Part shown: in pieces, positions 35,101 to 44,784 of the stretch
Layout: every line of letters starts with the position of its first letter
How positions within the stretch are numbered: the stretch's first letter is position 1
Assembly: GCF_017654505.1 (NCBI RefSeq)
Contig: NC_054536.1
Location: 27,610,512-27,674,511 of the forward strand
Length of the DNA stretch: 64,000 nucleotides
From: Polyodon spathula
Lineage: Eukaryota > Chordata > Actinopteri > Acipenseriformes > Polyodontidae
Direction of reading: 5' to 3'
Position numbers and translations under genes: made by a program
The notes under the pieces: model-generated
Told to the model about the DNA's origin: nothing
What the model saw: only the letters and a program-made list of their open reading frames with translations
The model's database searches: none

Positions 35101-36342
35101 TCACTCTGTCTTATATTGTACACTTACACAGCGCTTCCTCCAGTTTCACCTGATGAAAATGCAGCCAAAACAAAGCGAAGAGACAAGCTAGGGTAATGTA
35201 CCAGTTAATCATTAAACAGTTTTAAATACTGTGATGCTTTTTTGTTGCTTTTGTGCATTTTTATTTGCAAGTGAACTGTGACATTAGGGCCTTATCGAGC
35301 ACAACTCGACTACTACTCGAGTACTGACTTGGGATACTGTTGTAATTCTGGAAACTGTGTTGTTTTTTTTTTAATCTTTTGGTTTTGCTAAATTGCTAAA
35401 TCTTTTGGTTTTTCTAAATGGCATTGCCTTTTATGTTTTAAAAACAAACAGCTCACAAACCAAGTTCTCTTTTATGTAGCATATACCTAAACAGTTTTCC
35501 AGTAAAGACCTAGGGAATGCTCACTTGATCACAAGTGTTCACCTGTAGACAGTAAAGCATGAATTTAAGCAAAAATAAAGTCTGCAGCAGTTAAAAAGAA
35601 AAAAAAAAAAAGTGTGTTTGACAGTGTTATACATAGACTGTTTAAAATGTAATGCCTGTAACCTGTAAATATACAGGTATGTCTGGGATCACTTTTGTGT
35701 TCCCACTTTATTTACTGTGAAATACTATAAATGAACTGGTCAGTTTGCTGGACTTCATTTTTTGTAAGCGATTTACTATAAAACACTGTACTTAAACATG
35801 TATCTAAAATTTCCACTAAAAAAGAATGATAATTATTTCAAGTTGCTGCCATTTCAGATTGGTATTTTTATGAAATAAGAGAATGAAATGCAGTTTCTAT
35901 AGCTTTTTTAATTAGCTTCATAATTATTGCTTGGGTCACAATTGAGCTGCATTTTTTAAAGATCTTGCCACATCATAAAAGGCTTCTGCCTCCACTGGCC
36001 CTCGCAAAGGTGAGACTGAATCGCTCTGCCTCCAAGCCTGGGAAACAAGCGTTACTTCCCCCAAGGTGAAATGGAAAGTAGAATAGAGGACGAATCAGAA
36101 AGATGAGAGACATATTCCCAGCATACAAAGGTTGCCCATGTTGAGGGAGGTCAACGTGGCCGGACTTCCAAGGCTAAGTAGTGAGCTTCACTTCCCTTGC
36201 AGGGAGACTGGAACGCTGGGAGAGAGGAAGAGAGCCATCTCCTAGGAGTCGAAATCACGTGGCTGGGAACAAGCTTTGAGGTAGACACATGGGTGAAAGC
36301 AGACAGAATGAGCAGAATGAGAAAATGAAAGATAGCTCCTAA
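32191..36342. other. No recognised gene
   Basis: A C run at 33038-33056. A GC-richer unassigned block at about 35985-36300 may be a repeat. The 116-codon frame at 33763-34113 (+) has no recognised motif. Confidence 0.45.
33038..33056. repeat. 19-base C homopolymer
   Basis: Uninterrupted C run in otherwise unremarkable DNA. Confidence 0.97.
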
Positions 36343-36515
36343 ACCTTTAATTGAACTAATAATTTGTTTAATTAGGCCTTTTACCTTGTTTTCAGCTCTT
36401 AAACAGTTGCAGATTTCAATTTAGCTATAACATTTTATAAGTAACTTGAATTCTTTTTAATTGCTGAGAACAATTAAAAAGGCCTAATTAAGCAAATTAT
36501 TAGTTAAATTAAGGT
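36343..36515. repeat. Imperfect inverted repeat with about 52-bp arms
   Basis: The left arm 36343-36395 (acctttaattgaactaataa...) pairs with the right arm 36464-36515 (...ttattagttaaattaaggt), including the shared core taattaggcctttt and aataatttg. The spacer is about 68 bases. It is possibly a small MITE or the tail of the GC-richer block at 35985-36300. No target duplication recognised. Confidence 0.7.
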
Positions 36516-37151
36516 TCTAGTTAAGTAACCGCAATATATCTGAATCCGCAGTATAGCGATATAACGAGGGGTGGGTGTACAACATTCTAAATATGAACAT
36601 TTTACCTTTGTTACACCAGCCTGGTTATTAATTTACACCTATATTTCTGGTGCTGTATGTACACATCTCCCACTTTACAATTTCACGCAATGTTAACAGG
36701 TTATATAGTAGTTGTTGATGAAGTACAAATGTACTCATTAGCAGATAGAATGACACTAATAATGTGGGTGCATGTCTGTATTTTCATCAGCTTTATGATT
36801 ATTTCAAATGCTAAGAATGGAAATGAGTAGGTGGCAATACGTACATTTGATGAAGAGTGATATTTTTCTACACCCTTTTCCCACAAAGTAGTAATTGCTG
36901 TAGCAATTGAAGCAAAAGCCTGCACTATTTTAAACAGGAGACCATCAACAGGATATGGTCATTTAAGAAGCAGGTGGCAACATGTCTGAAGCCTTGAGGT
37001 TTGATAGAAGGTGAACAGCTTTCTTATGTATGTATTTTGATGTTAAGCAAGTAAATAGCTTCAAATATAATTTTAGAAGCTTTTTAGTTCAGTGGTATTT
37101 GCAATCGGTTGGAGTGATTCTAGTTTCTGTTGCTCCAAATCTGAGCTACTA

Positions 37152-37707
37152 CACTGTGTAACAAAAAAAATAATAATTTTTGTTCCTGGGTAGTAAGTGT
37201 TATTTCCTAATTGCTTATGCCTCAAAAAAATAGAAAATGGCTATTATTCCCCACAAACTTTGCTTTTGTGACCAGGACAGTGATATTTCAAAATATCACT
37301 ATTTCCAATGGGAAAATGGACAAATGTGTGTCTTTTCGTTCACATAAAGTCAGGAAAAAACAACATATGAATCCAAATTAACATGTATTTATACTAAAGT
37401 AATACAAAGATGACTACAAAAGATTTAGAAGTGAGTAGTTTTTCGAGATTTACAATTAGACTGTATTTACTTTAGTATAAATACATGTTAATTTGGATTC
37501 ATATGTTGTTTTTTCCTGACTTTATGTGAACGAAAAGACACACATTTGTCCATTTTCCCATTGGAAATAGTGATATTTTGAAATATCACTGTCCTGGTCA
37601 CAAAAGCAAAGTTTGTGGGGAATAATAGCCATTTTCTATACTTTTGAGGCATAAGCAATTAGGAAATAACACTTACTACCCAGGAACAAAAATTGTGTTA
37701 CATAGTG
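37152..37707. repeat. 556-bp near-perfect foldback (MITE-like)
   Basis: Left arm about 37152-37406 and right arm about 37462-37707 are reverse complements with only a few substitutions and small indels, around a loop of about 55 bases. Termini are cactgtgtaac and gttacatagtg, that is CACT...AGTG, as in CACTA/Chapaev-type ends. Flanks are cta (left) and tta (right), so a target duplication is not proven. A small internal palindrome (gatatttcaaaatatc) occurs in each arm. Noncoding. A transcript through it would form a very long hairpin. Confidence 0.9.
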
Positions 37708-39765
37708 TTATCATTGCAGTTACCTGGTTGCAGCTGACTGTGTAACCAGTGACTTTGCATGCATACACCTGGTTGCTAAATGTCAAGTTTGTTTGGAATT
37801 ATTGTGGGGCAGTCCCAGTCAGTTTTGACTACTGAAACTGATTTAGTCCCCTATTCTAAAAACAAAAGAAATCAACAGGCTGTAACAAGCATAGGGTAGG
37901 TATTTCTATTATTTGTTATATAGCTGACAGGCTAAACATCCTAAATAATGTTTGGTAAGGCATTCAAAAGAAGAGAGAGAAGATGATTTTAAAATAACAT
38001 CATCTTTTATATTTTTTGTAATTAAAAATTAAGATGTGCAATTTATAAATACAGAATTAAAATATTTAAAAACAAACAGGCCCTGCAGCCATCATTTCAG
38101 AATCATTTAACTGCTCTCAGGCGTTTCCTCACTGCGCCTACAGTGGGCTTTGAAACCTGCTGTTTGTAAAGCAAACAGTTTGAACAGACTGGCAGCCATC
38201 TGCCTTGTCCCACCTCCCTTTTTTTTAAAGCATAGAGCCAGCACACCACGCTCTCCCAATTCAACAAACCAAATGGAGTGTGCTGCTGTTGTATTGACAG
38301 CTTGTTAATGAAGAAATCTGAGACAAGATGACAGTTTGTGTGGGAAGTGATATGTGTCTGAAACCACCTACAACCTAGTGCCGCGCAATTAGCAGGTAGG
38401 GAAAAATAGCAACTAAGTGCTGCTTGAACAAAAAAAATAAATAAAAGGATAAAAGAAATCCTAATTGCTTGCACGTGGCCACAGCCAATACTATTTCATC
38501 TGAGAAGTCTAAAGTTTTACATTACGTTTGGACAAGTGTTTCGACGTTTTTGTTCTTACATTTGCAAAGCTGGGGTTTAGATTCAGATGTTTCAGATGTA
38601 CAGACAAGAATCATTGACTTTAAAATTTTACACTAAATGACTAAATATGAATCATGTGACCTTGCAGTATCAGTTTGCAGTAATTATATATATATAATAT
38701 ATCTATATATATATTATATTATATATAGATATATTATATGGGATATATGCGATATAATTGTATAGGGAGCTGATACAAGCTGATATCTACTTCACAAGAC
38801 TGCCACAAATAGGCTTTCTGGCCACTCTGACCTTGAGTGGGTGAAAATCGGCACCCTAAACCATGTTTTCTAATATATATAGAGTTGAATAAGAATAATG
38901 AAATGGTATACCTAATTATAATATGATGCTATTCCAACCATACATAAAAGTACTACATACATTCTATTACATAAAAATAATCTGATAGTTCTAGTGTTGG
39001 AACTTTCCTGGAATGTTTGAGTCAGCAGCAAGCTTTTTTTAGATTCAGGAGATGCACTTGTTATAGCTGTATAGCATTGCTCATTATTTTTGGATGAATG
39101 CTGTGTTGTAAATTATGGCATATGACAGCATTGAGACATGAAGAGATCATGCATTTCACAATGGAAATGGCATAGAACAGTGAAAGATGTCCAGCAATGA
39201 TGATTAACTGGATGTTCAGTTTCTACTGTTTTTTGCCTTGCATAGGTAAATATCTCCAGTATGTTAGTATATCATTAATCTATCATCCATTATTGAGTCA
39301 TCTGAGTAAAACTAAAGAAACATCTTGATCCAGTTGATATACGTTTTGACAAGCCCTTTCCAATGTTCATCACACCATATGTGCAGAAATTCATATTCTT
39401 TTTTAGTCAATCATAAACATTGTTGGTTGTGAACCATTGGGTTTTGGAAGAGTATGGGTTTACTATTCACCTGGTTACAATCACTTTAGATAATGTTTGT
39501 TACAGCCACCTTTGCAGTTGCTTTTGTTGTTATTTACTATATACAGTATGTAGAATAACAATAATGCAGTGAAATCTACAATCGAGAATGACAACACCAA
39601 CTATTGATTGACTCCCTATAAAAACAACCATTCAATTGGTAGGTACCTCCATAATCTATGATCAGTTTCTTATAAAAAATAGTCAATATGACTTCACCAG
39701 TGTCCAGCACACAGTACATACATGTTTTGGGTAATGTCTTTATCAGTGTTATGAGTTCATTTAGT
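37708..39765. other. No recognised gene
   Basis: A TA-rich palindromic block at about 38685-38745. The 123-codon minus frame 38474-38103 begins with a signal-peptide-like hydrophobic stretch and is cysteine-rich, but nothing supports it being a gene. Confidence 0.45.
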
Positions 39766-39770
39766 GGCAT
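39766..39770. repeat. Target-site duplication, left copy (ggcat)
   Basis: Five bases ggcat immediately before the 5' LTR, repeated exactly after the 3' LTR at 45322-45326. Five bases is usual for Ty3/gypsy integrase. Confidence 0.95.
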
Positions 39771-40358
39771 TGTGATGAGTCAAAGGGGTTTTCGGTCTGT
39801 GATTCAGCCTCCCGACAGTAGATGGCATCAAACCAACTCGGGACTTCCCTTACCAAGATCTCGTGACCATGGCAAAAGTCATCTTTTGAGGGGCGGCACC
39901 TTGGTGAGGGGCGGAAGTACGAGTATGTAACTTCCAGCCACTGGAGTCAAGTGAAGGAGAAGGACACGTGTCGGTTGGGGATTGGTGTTCCACTGACTAC
40001 AGAGGCGGGACATTACATACTAAAGGGAACGTACTACTGTGTTCGGGGTTGGTCCGAAAGTAAAGTAGGAGGAGTAACGGGTGGAGGGAGAGTCTGGTTT
40101 TGTGCAGCGGGATTTTTGAAACACTAACATTTCTTTTGTCTTTTTTTTGTTTATGTATGGTCACCACGAAGACAAATTAAAGACGAGTCATCACAGTTTG
40201 TTTTGGATTCCACCCCTGCACTCCTTCCCTCACACCATTTTGTTTTACGTTTGTTATTTAATCCTTTTGTTGTGTATAGAAAATAAAAATAAATTATTTT
40301 ATTTCTGTACACATAAATTACTGTCTGGACATTCCATTTAATACACTCTCGCCTCACA
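39771..40358 (+). repeat. 5' LTR of the Gmr1-like element
   Basis: 588 bp with TG...CA ends. It matches the 3' LTR at all but two positions: g at 39968 against t at 44931, and a at 40247 against t at 45210. An AATAAA polyadenylation signal lies at 40282-40287, leaving about 70 bases after it for the end of R and U5. No strong TATA box is obvious; a weak candidate is catactaaagg near 40015. A 64-codon open frame inside the LTR is present in both copies and is treated as chance. Confidence 0.96.
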
Positions 40359-40360
40359 CA

Positions 40361-40374
40361 TGGTGTCAGAAGTG
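40361..40374 (+). promoter_or_regulatory. Primer-binding site, tRNA-Leu type
   Basis: TGGTGTCAGAAGTG lies two bases after the 5' LTR. It is the complement of the 3' end of vertebrate tRNA-Leu (CACTTCTGA plus the discriminator base and CCA), giving 14 matching bases including the CCA. The tRNA assignment is from remembered tRNA-Leu sequence. The site overlaps an upstream ATG (40360) of the Gag-Pol frame. Confidence 0.82.
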
Positions 40375-40377
40375 AAA

Positions 40378-43300
40378 ATGGATCCAGCTACAGTTTTGAC
40401 AATGTTTAGGGAGCAGGAGGAGAAGCGAGAGGAGAGAGAGACACGGCACCTGGAACAGCTCGCCCAGTTCTTGGGACAGCTGGTAGAAAAACTATCAATA
40501 TCAACATCAGAGAGAGCGGTTGCCCGGATGTTTGCAGCTCAGCCTAATCTTCAGAAGATGACCTCGGAAGATGATCCCGAGGCTTTCTTGATTACGTTTG
40601 AGAGAGTGGCAGAGGCTGCAGAGTGGCCTAGGGAACACTGGGCCATGAAATTGGCACCCTGCCTGACAGGGGAAGCTCAGGCAGCATATCGAGCCCTGAC
40701 GGCCACGAATGCAGGGGACTATGTTAAAGTTAAAGAAGCCATTCTCTCACGCCTCGGGATCACGGAGGAAACATACCGGCGCCGTTTTCGGGAATACCAG
40801 CTGTCCAAGGGGATGCGGCCCCGGGTTGCGGGACAATATCTTTTAGATCAGTGCACCCGGTGGCTGCGGCCAGAAGAACATACACCCCAAGAACTGGTGC
40901 AGAAAATAGTTATAGAACAGTTTGCGTCTATACTACCGCCAGGGAATCGAGAGTGGATTAAGAGGAATAGACCTACCACTCTCGAGGATGCCCTCCTCCT
41001 GGCGGAGGCCTACGAAGACGCAAACGAAGGTGCCGGGTCAGACCCCACTCCTGCCCCTAAACTAACTCGGACCAACCAACCAATGAAGCCCAGAGGGGGT
41101 AACCGGACCTTCAGACCATGGAGGTCGAGGTTAGCCCCATCCTGGGCGAGAGAGAATCCCCCTAACCTGCCGGTCGCGGACTCGCAGGACAGATTAACTC
41201 CGTTGATGCCTCCTAACCAAGTGTGCTACCAATGTAATGAGCCTGGACACATTGCCAGGAATTGTCCAGTAATAAAGGTGGACCTGGCGACAAGATCCTG
41301 GTCAGCAGTAACAGGTAGGAACACTGGGGAATGTCGGGAGGGCCCTTATCAGTTAAGAGTACAGGTCGGGGGAAAGAGTACTTACGCATTTGCGGACTCT
41401 GGGTGTGCACAAACATTGATTCGGCAAGCTCTCTTGGATGGGGTAGCCTGGGAGCCACAGGGTAAAGTGGCTATCTCCTGTATTCATGGAGAAACTCGGG
41501 TTTATCCCACCACTAAAGTTAGACTTATTGTAGGTGATTATTCAGCTTGCGTTAAAGTGGCTGTAGCGCAATGTTTACCATACCCTGTTCTCCTGGGAAG
41601 AGACTGGCCGTTTTTTGATCGTATTTTAGGTCGGGAAATGGTCTTAGTTTCTACCAGGGGACAATTAAAGCAACAGGAGAAAACAATTGGCGAGATTTTT
41701 CCGTTGCAATCCGACCTGTTTAACCCTAAAATCCGCCCAAGAAAAACAAAAAGAGAGCGTCGGGTGGAAAAATATGAGGGAACTCTGAGACGACAAGGGG
41801 AGGGGTCTGACACAAAAGTAAACCAATCGCTGAAACGGCAAGGAAAGGGAGTAGGTATTCAGTGTAACCGGGGCTGCGAGGTTACTGAGGTGGAAGGTCA
41901 TGTAATAAAAGACACTCCTCTCTGTGTACCTAACCATTGGGACCGAGATATTGACTTGGGATATGAACAACAAAATGATCCCACGTTACAGTATGCTTGG
42001 AAACGGGTTAGATATATCGAGGGGAAGGATATGCAGGAAGGACAACCGGTGGTATTTCCGCATTTTTCTGTATCTGGGCACTTATTATATAGAATAACCC
42101 GGGCTCCCGGGACGGGACAGCTCGTAAAACAGTTATTGGTTCCTAGGCCTTTTCAGTCAGAAATCATGAGATTGGCGCATGACATTCCATTTTCAGGTCA
42201 TTTGGGAACTGAAAAGACTCAGGAACGAATTCTGGCCCGGTTTTTTTGGCCTGGGGTTTATGGTCTGGTGCGGAAGTATGTATCGGAGTGTCCTGAATGT
42301 CAATTAGCTGCCCCTAAGTCAGTTCGCCCCGCACCTCTGGTTCCACTTCCAATTATTGGGGTACCGTTTGAAAGGATTGGTGTAGATTTAGTAGGCCCTC
42401 TGGAGGGAACAGAGTCAGGATATCGGTATATTTTAGTAGTAGTGGACTACGCAACGAGATATCCAGAAGCTGTTCCCTTACGCTCTATGAATGCAATAGC
42501 TGTAGCGAATGAATTGGTAAAAATATTCTCTAGGGTGGGAATCCCGAAAGAAATTCTCACTGATCAGGGCACTAATTTTATGTCAGACTGTATTCAGCAA
42601 CTATATAAATTATTGAAAATTCGTTCAATTAGAACCTCAGTTTTTCATCCACAAACGGATGGGCTTGTTGAACGATTTAATCAGACTTTGAAAAATATGT
42701 TGCGCCGCTTTGTAGATCAAGAAAAACGCAATTGGGCTAAACTGCTTCCCTACTTGCTCTTTGCAGTTCGCGAGGTACCACAATCCTCAACGGGGTTTTC
42801 CCCGTTTGAGCTCTTGTACGGTCGGCAGCCGCGGGGTATCTTGGATCTCATAAGAGAAGGCTGGGAAGAACAGTCAAAGGAGTCTAAAAATGTAGTAAAA
42901 TACGTGTTGCAGTTACGCGATCGCTTAGAATTAGTCGGTCGATTGGCACATGACAATCTCAAAGCGGCACAGCAGAAGCAGCAACAAAGCTACAATAAAA
43001 ATGCAAGAATTCGGAACTTTCGACCTGGAGATAAAGTGTTGTTATTGTTGCCCTCATCGGAATCTAAGTTGTTTGCTAAATGGCAGGGTCCCTTTCAGGT
43101 TATTCGAGCAATTGGTAAAGTCAATTATGAGATCCGACAGCCTGGGCGTCGGAAAGAAAGTCAAATTTATCATGTTAATCTCCTGAAACCGTGGAAAGAA
43201 CGGGAAGTCCATTTTATATCTCCTGTACAGGAGGGAGAGGATTTTGGACCCTCAATTGAGTCAGAGTCAGCAATTGAGGTCCCGATGGGGGAACAATTAA

Positions 43301-44784
43301 CTCCTGATCAGCGTGAAGAGGTAAGCAATCTAATTAAAATGTTCAGTGATGTGTTTTCTAACGTGCCTGGAAGAACGCATTTGATCGAACATGCTATTAT
43401 CACTCCGCCAGGTCTAAGAGTTAGACAGAGACCGTATCGCATTCCAGAGAGTCGGAGAGATTCTGTTCGAAGGGAGGTGGAGTGTATGTTGAAACTTGGG
43501 GTAATTGAACCTTCCCGAAGTGAGTGGTGTAGCCCAATAGTACCAATAGACAAGCCAGATGGGTCACTACGATTATGTATCGATTTTAGGAGGGTGAATG
43601 CTATCTCCAAGTTTGATGCATATCCCATGCCTCGAGTAGATGAACTCTTAGACAAACTGGGGCAAGCTCGGTTTATTTCAACTCTGGATCTGACGAAAGG
43701 ATATTGGCAAATTCCATTAACGAAAGCCTCTCGTGAGAAAACGGCATTTTCAACCCCAGAGGGTCTTTTTCAATTTTGTACTATGCCGTTCGGACTTCAT
43801 GGAGCGCCTGCTACTTTTCAGAGACTAATGGACAGGGTTTTACAACCTCATCGAGAGTATGCAGCTGCGTATATCGATGATGTAGTCATTTATAGTTCTT
43901 CCTGGAGAGAACATTTGACTAGATTAGAAGCCGTCTTACAGTCTCTGAGGAGGGCGGGGCTCACAGCGAACATGGCAAAGTGCGCTATTGGAAAAGAAGA
44001 AACTAAATATTTAGGTTTCATAATGGGTAAGGGTAGAGTGAAACCGTTGGTTTCAAAAGTCCAGGCTTTGTTGGATTCACCGGTACCTACCACGAAAACC
44101 CAGGTGAGATCACTGTTAGGGTTGGCTGGTTATTACCGCCGCTTTATTCCACACTTTTCCACTATAGCCGCCCCTCTCACTGATCTCACTAAAAAGAACG
44201 CTCCAAATAAAATTAAGTGGAGTGCAGAGTGTCAGACAGCCTTTGAATCTATTAAAACTAATTTGAGTCAGGCCCCAGCATTAATAAGCCCGGATTTCAG
44301 CCGAGAGTTCGTCCTGCAGACAGATGCATCGCAGACTGGTCTGGGGGCGGTTCTGTCCCAGGAGAGAGATGGTATAGAACACCCGATACTATACATCAGT
44401 CGGAAGTTACTGCCCAGAGAACAGAGGTATTCGGTAGTGGAGAAAGAATGCCTGGCAGTGAAATGGGCAGTGGAATCTTTAAAATACTATCTTCTGGGAC
44501 GACCCTTTGTACTCATCACAGATCACGCTTCTTTAAAGTGGTTAGACACGATGAAGGATTCAAACGCTAGGATTACGCGGTGGTACCTGGCGCTCCAACC
44601 CTTCGCCTTTCAAATAAGGTATCGTGCGGGTAAGTTACATCAAAATGCTGATTTTTTTTCCCGGGAGGGAGGTAAAAGGGAAGGGTTAGAGGTTTCCGAG
44701 TGTTCCTTCGGCTCCACTCTGAGGGGTGGGATATGTGATGAGTCAAAGGGGTTTTCGGTCTGTGATTCAGCCTCCCGACAGTAG
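40378..44784 (+). CDS. Gag-Pol polyprotein with integrase upstream of reverse transcriptase
   Basis: One frame of 1474 codons opens at ATG 40360, but that ATG overlaps the primer-binding site. The ATG at 40378 has a better context (A at -3, G at +4), giving 1468 residues. Numbering from 40360: capsid-like helical region resembling the SCAN domain, about 55-225; CCHC knuckle (C-x2-C-x4-H-x4-C) at 289-302; aspartic protease with DSG at 346-348 and an LLGRD motif further on; integrase zinc finger H607, H614, C644, C647; integrase catalytic D676, D735, E771 (35 residues between the last two); a GPY/F-like tail with the HVNLLKPW stretch; reverse transcriptase with YIDD at 1171-1174; RNase H with D1322, the EKECLA block, TDH and a final NAD. 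All key residues are present. There is no gag/pol frameshift or stop, so the products presumably come from proteolysis of one precursor. The C-terminus runs into the 3' LTR. Confidence 0.95.
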   Translation: MDPATVLTMFREQEEKREERETRHLEQLAQFLGQLVEKLSISTSERAVARMFAAQPNLQKMTSEDDPEAFLITFERVAEAAEWPREHWAMKLAPCLTGEAQAAYRALTATNAGDYVKVKEAILSRLGITEETYRRRFREYQLSKGMRPRVAGQYLLDQCTRWLRPEEHTPQELVQKIVIEQFASILPPGNREWIKRNRPTTLEDALLLAEAYEDANEGAGSDPTPAPKLTRTNQPMKPRGGNRTFRPWRSRLAPSWARENPPNLPVADSQDRLTPLMPPNQVCYQCNEPGHIARNCPVIKVDLATRSWSAVTGRNTGECREGPYQLRVQVGGKSTYAFADSGCAQTLIRQALLDGVAWEPQGKVAISCIHGETRVYPTTKVRLIVGDYSACVKVAVAQCLPYPVLLGRDWPFFDRILGREMVLVSTRGQLKQQEKTIGEIFPLQSDLFNPKIRPRKTKRERRVEKYEGTLRRQGEGSDTKVNQSLKRQGKGVGIQCNRGCEVTEVEGHVIKDTPLCVPNHWDRDIDLGYEQQNDPTLQYAWKRVRYIEGKDMQEGQPVVFPHFSVSGHLLYRITRAPGTGQLVKQLLVPRPFQSEIMRLAHDIPFSGHLGTEKTQERILARFFWPGVYGLVRKYVSECPECQLAAPKSVRPAPLVPLPIIGVPFERIGVDLVGPLEGTESGYRYILVVVDYATRYPEAVPLRSMNAIAVANELVKIFSRVGIPKEILTDQGTNFMSDCIQQLYKLLKIRSIRTSVFHPQTDGLVERFNQTLKNMLRRFVDQEKRNWAKLLPYLLFAVREVPQSSTGFSPFELLYGRQPRGILDLIREGWEEQSKESKNVVKYVLQLRDRLELVGRLAHDNLKAAQQKQQQSYNKNARIRNFRPGDKVLLLLPSSESKLFAKWQGPFQVIRAIGKVNYEIRQPGRRKESQIYHVNLLKPWKEREVHFISPVQEGEDFGPSIESESAIEVPMGEQLTPDQREEVSNLIKMFSDVFSNVPGRTHLIEHAIITPPGLRVRQRPYRIPESRRDSVRREVECMLKLGVIEPSRSEWCSPIVPIDKPDGSLRLCIDFRRVNAISKFDAYPMPRVDELLDKLGQARFISTLDLTKGYWQIPLTKASREKTAFSTPEGLFQFCTMPFGLHGAPATFQRLMDRVLQPHREYAAAYIDDVVIYSSSWREHLTRLEAVLQSLRRAGLTANMAKCAIGKEETKYLGFIMGKGRVKPLVSKVQALLDSPVPTTKTQVRSLLGLAGYYRRFIPHFSTIAAPLTDLTKKNAPNKIKWSAECQTAFESIKTNLSQAPALISPDFSREFVLQTDASQTGLGAVLSQERDGIEHPILYISRKLLPREQRYSVVEKECLAVKWAVESLKYYLLGRPFVLITDHASLKWLDTMKDSNARITRWYLALQPFAFQIRYRAGKLHQNADFFSREGGKREGLEVSECSFGSTLRGGICDESKGFSVCDSASRQ
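44721..44733 (+). promoter_or_regulatory. Polypurine tract before the 3' LTR
   Basis: The purine-rich run gaggggtgggata directly abuts the 3' LTR, the expected place for the plus-strand primer. The Gag-Pol frame reads through it. Confidence 0.8.

Noticed and set aside
36003..36300. GC-richer segment as a possible exon or promoter island
   Set aside because: No open frame with splice sites and few CpG; more likely a repeat, left unassigned.
38103..38474. 123-codon minus frame with a signal-peptide-like start and several cysteines
   Set aside because: No homologous motif, no splice or promoter context, stops soon on both sides; AT-rich DNA gives hydrophobic frames by chance.
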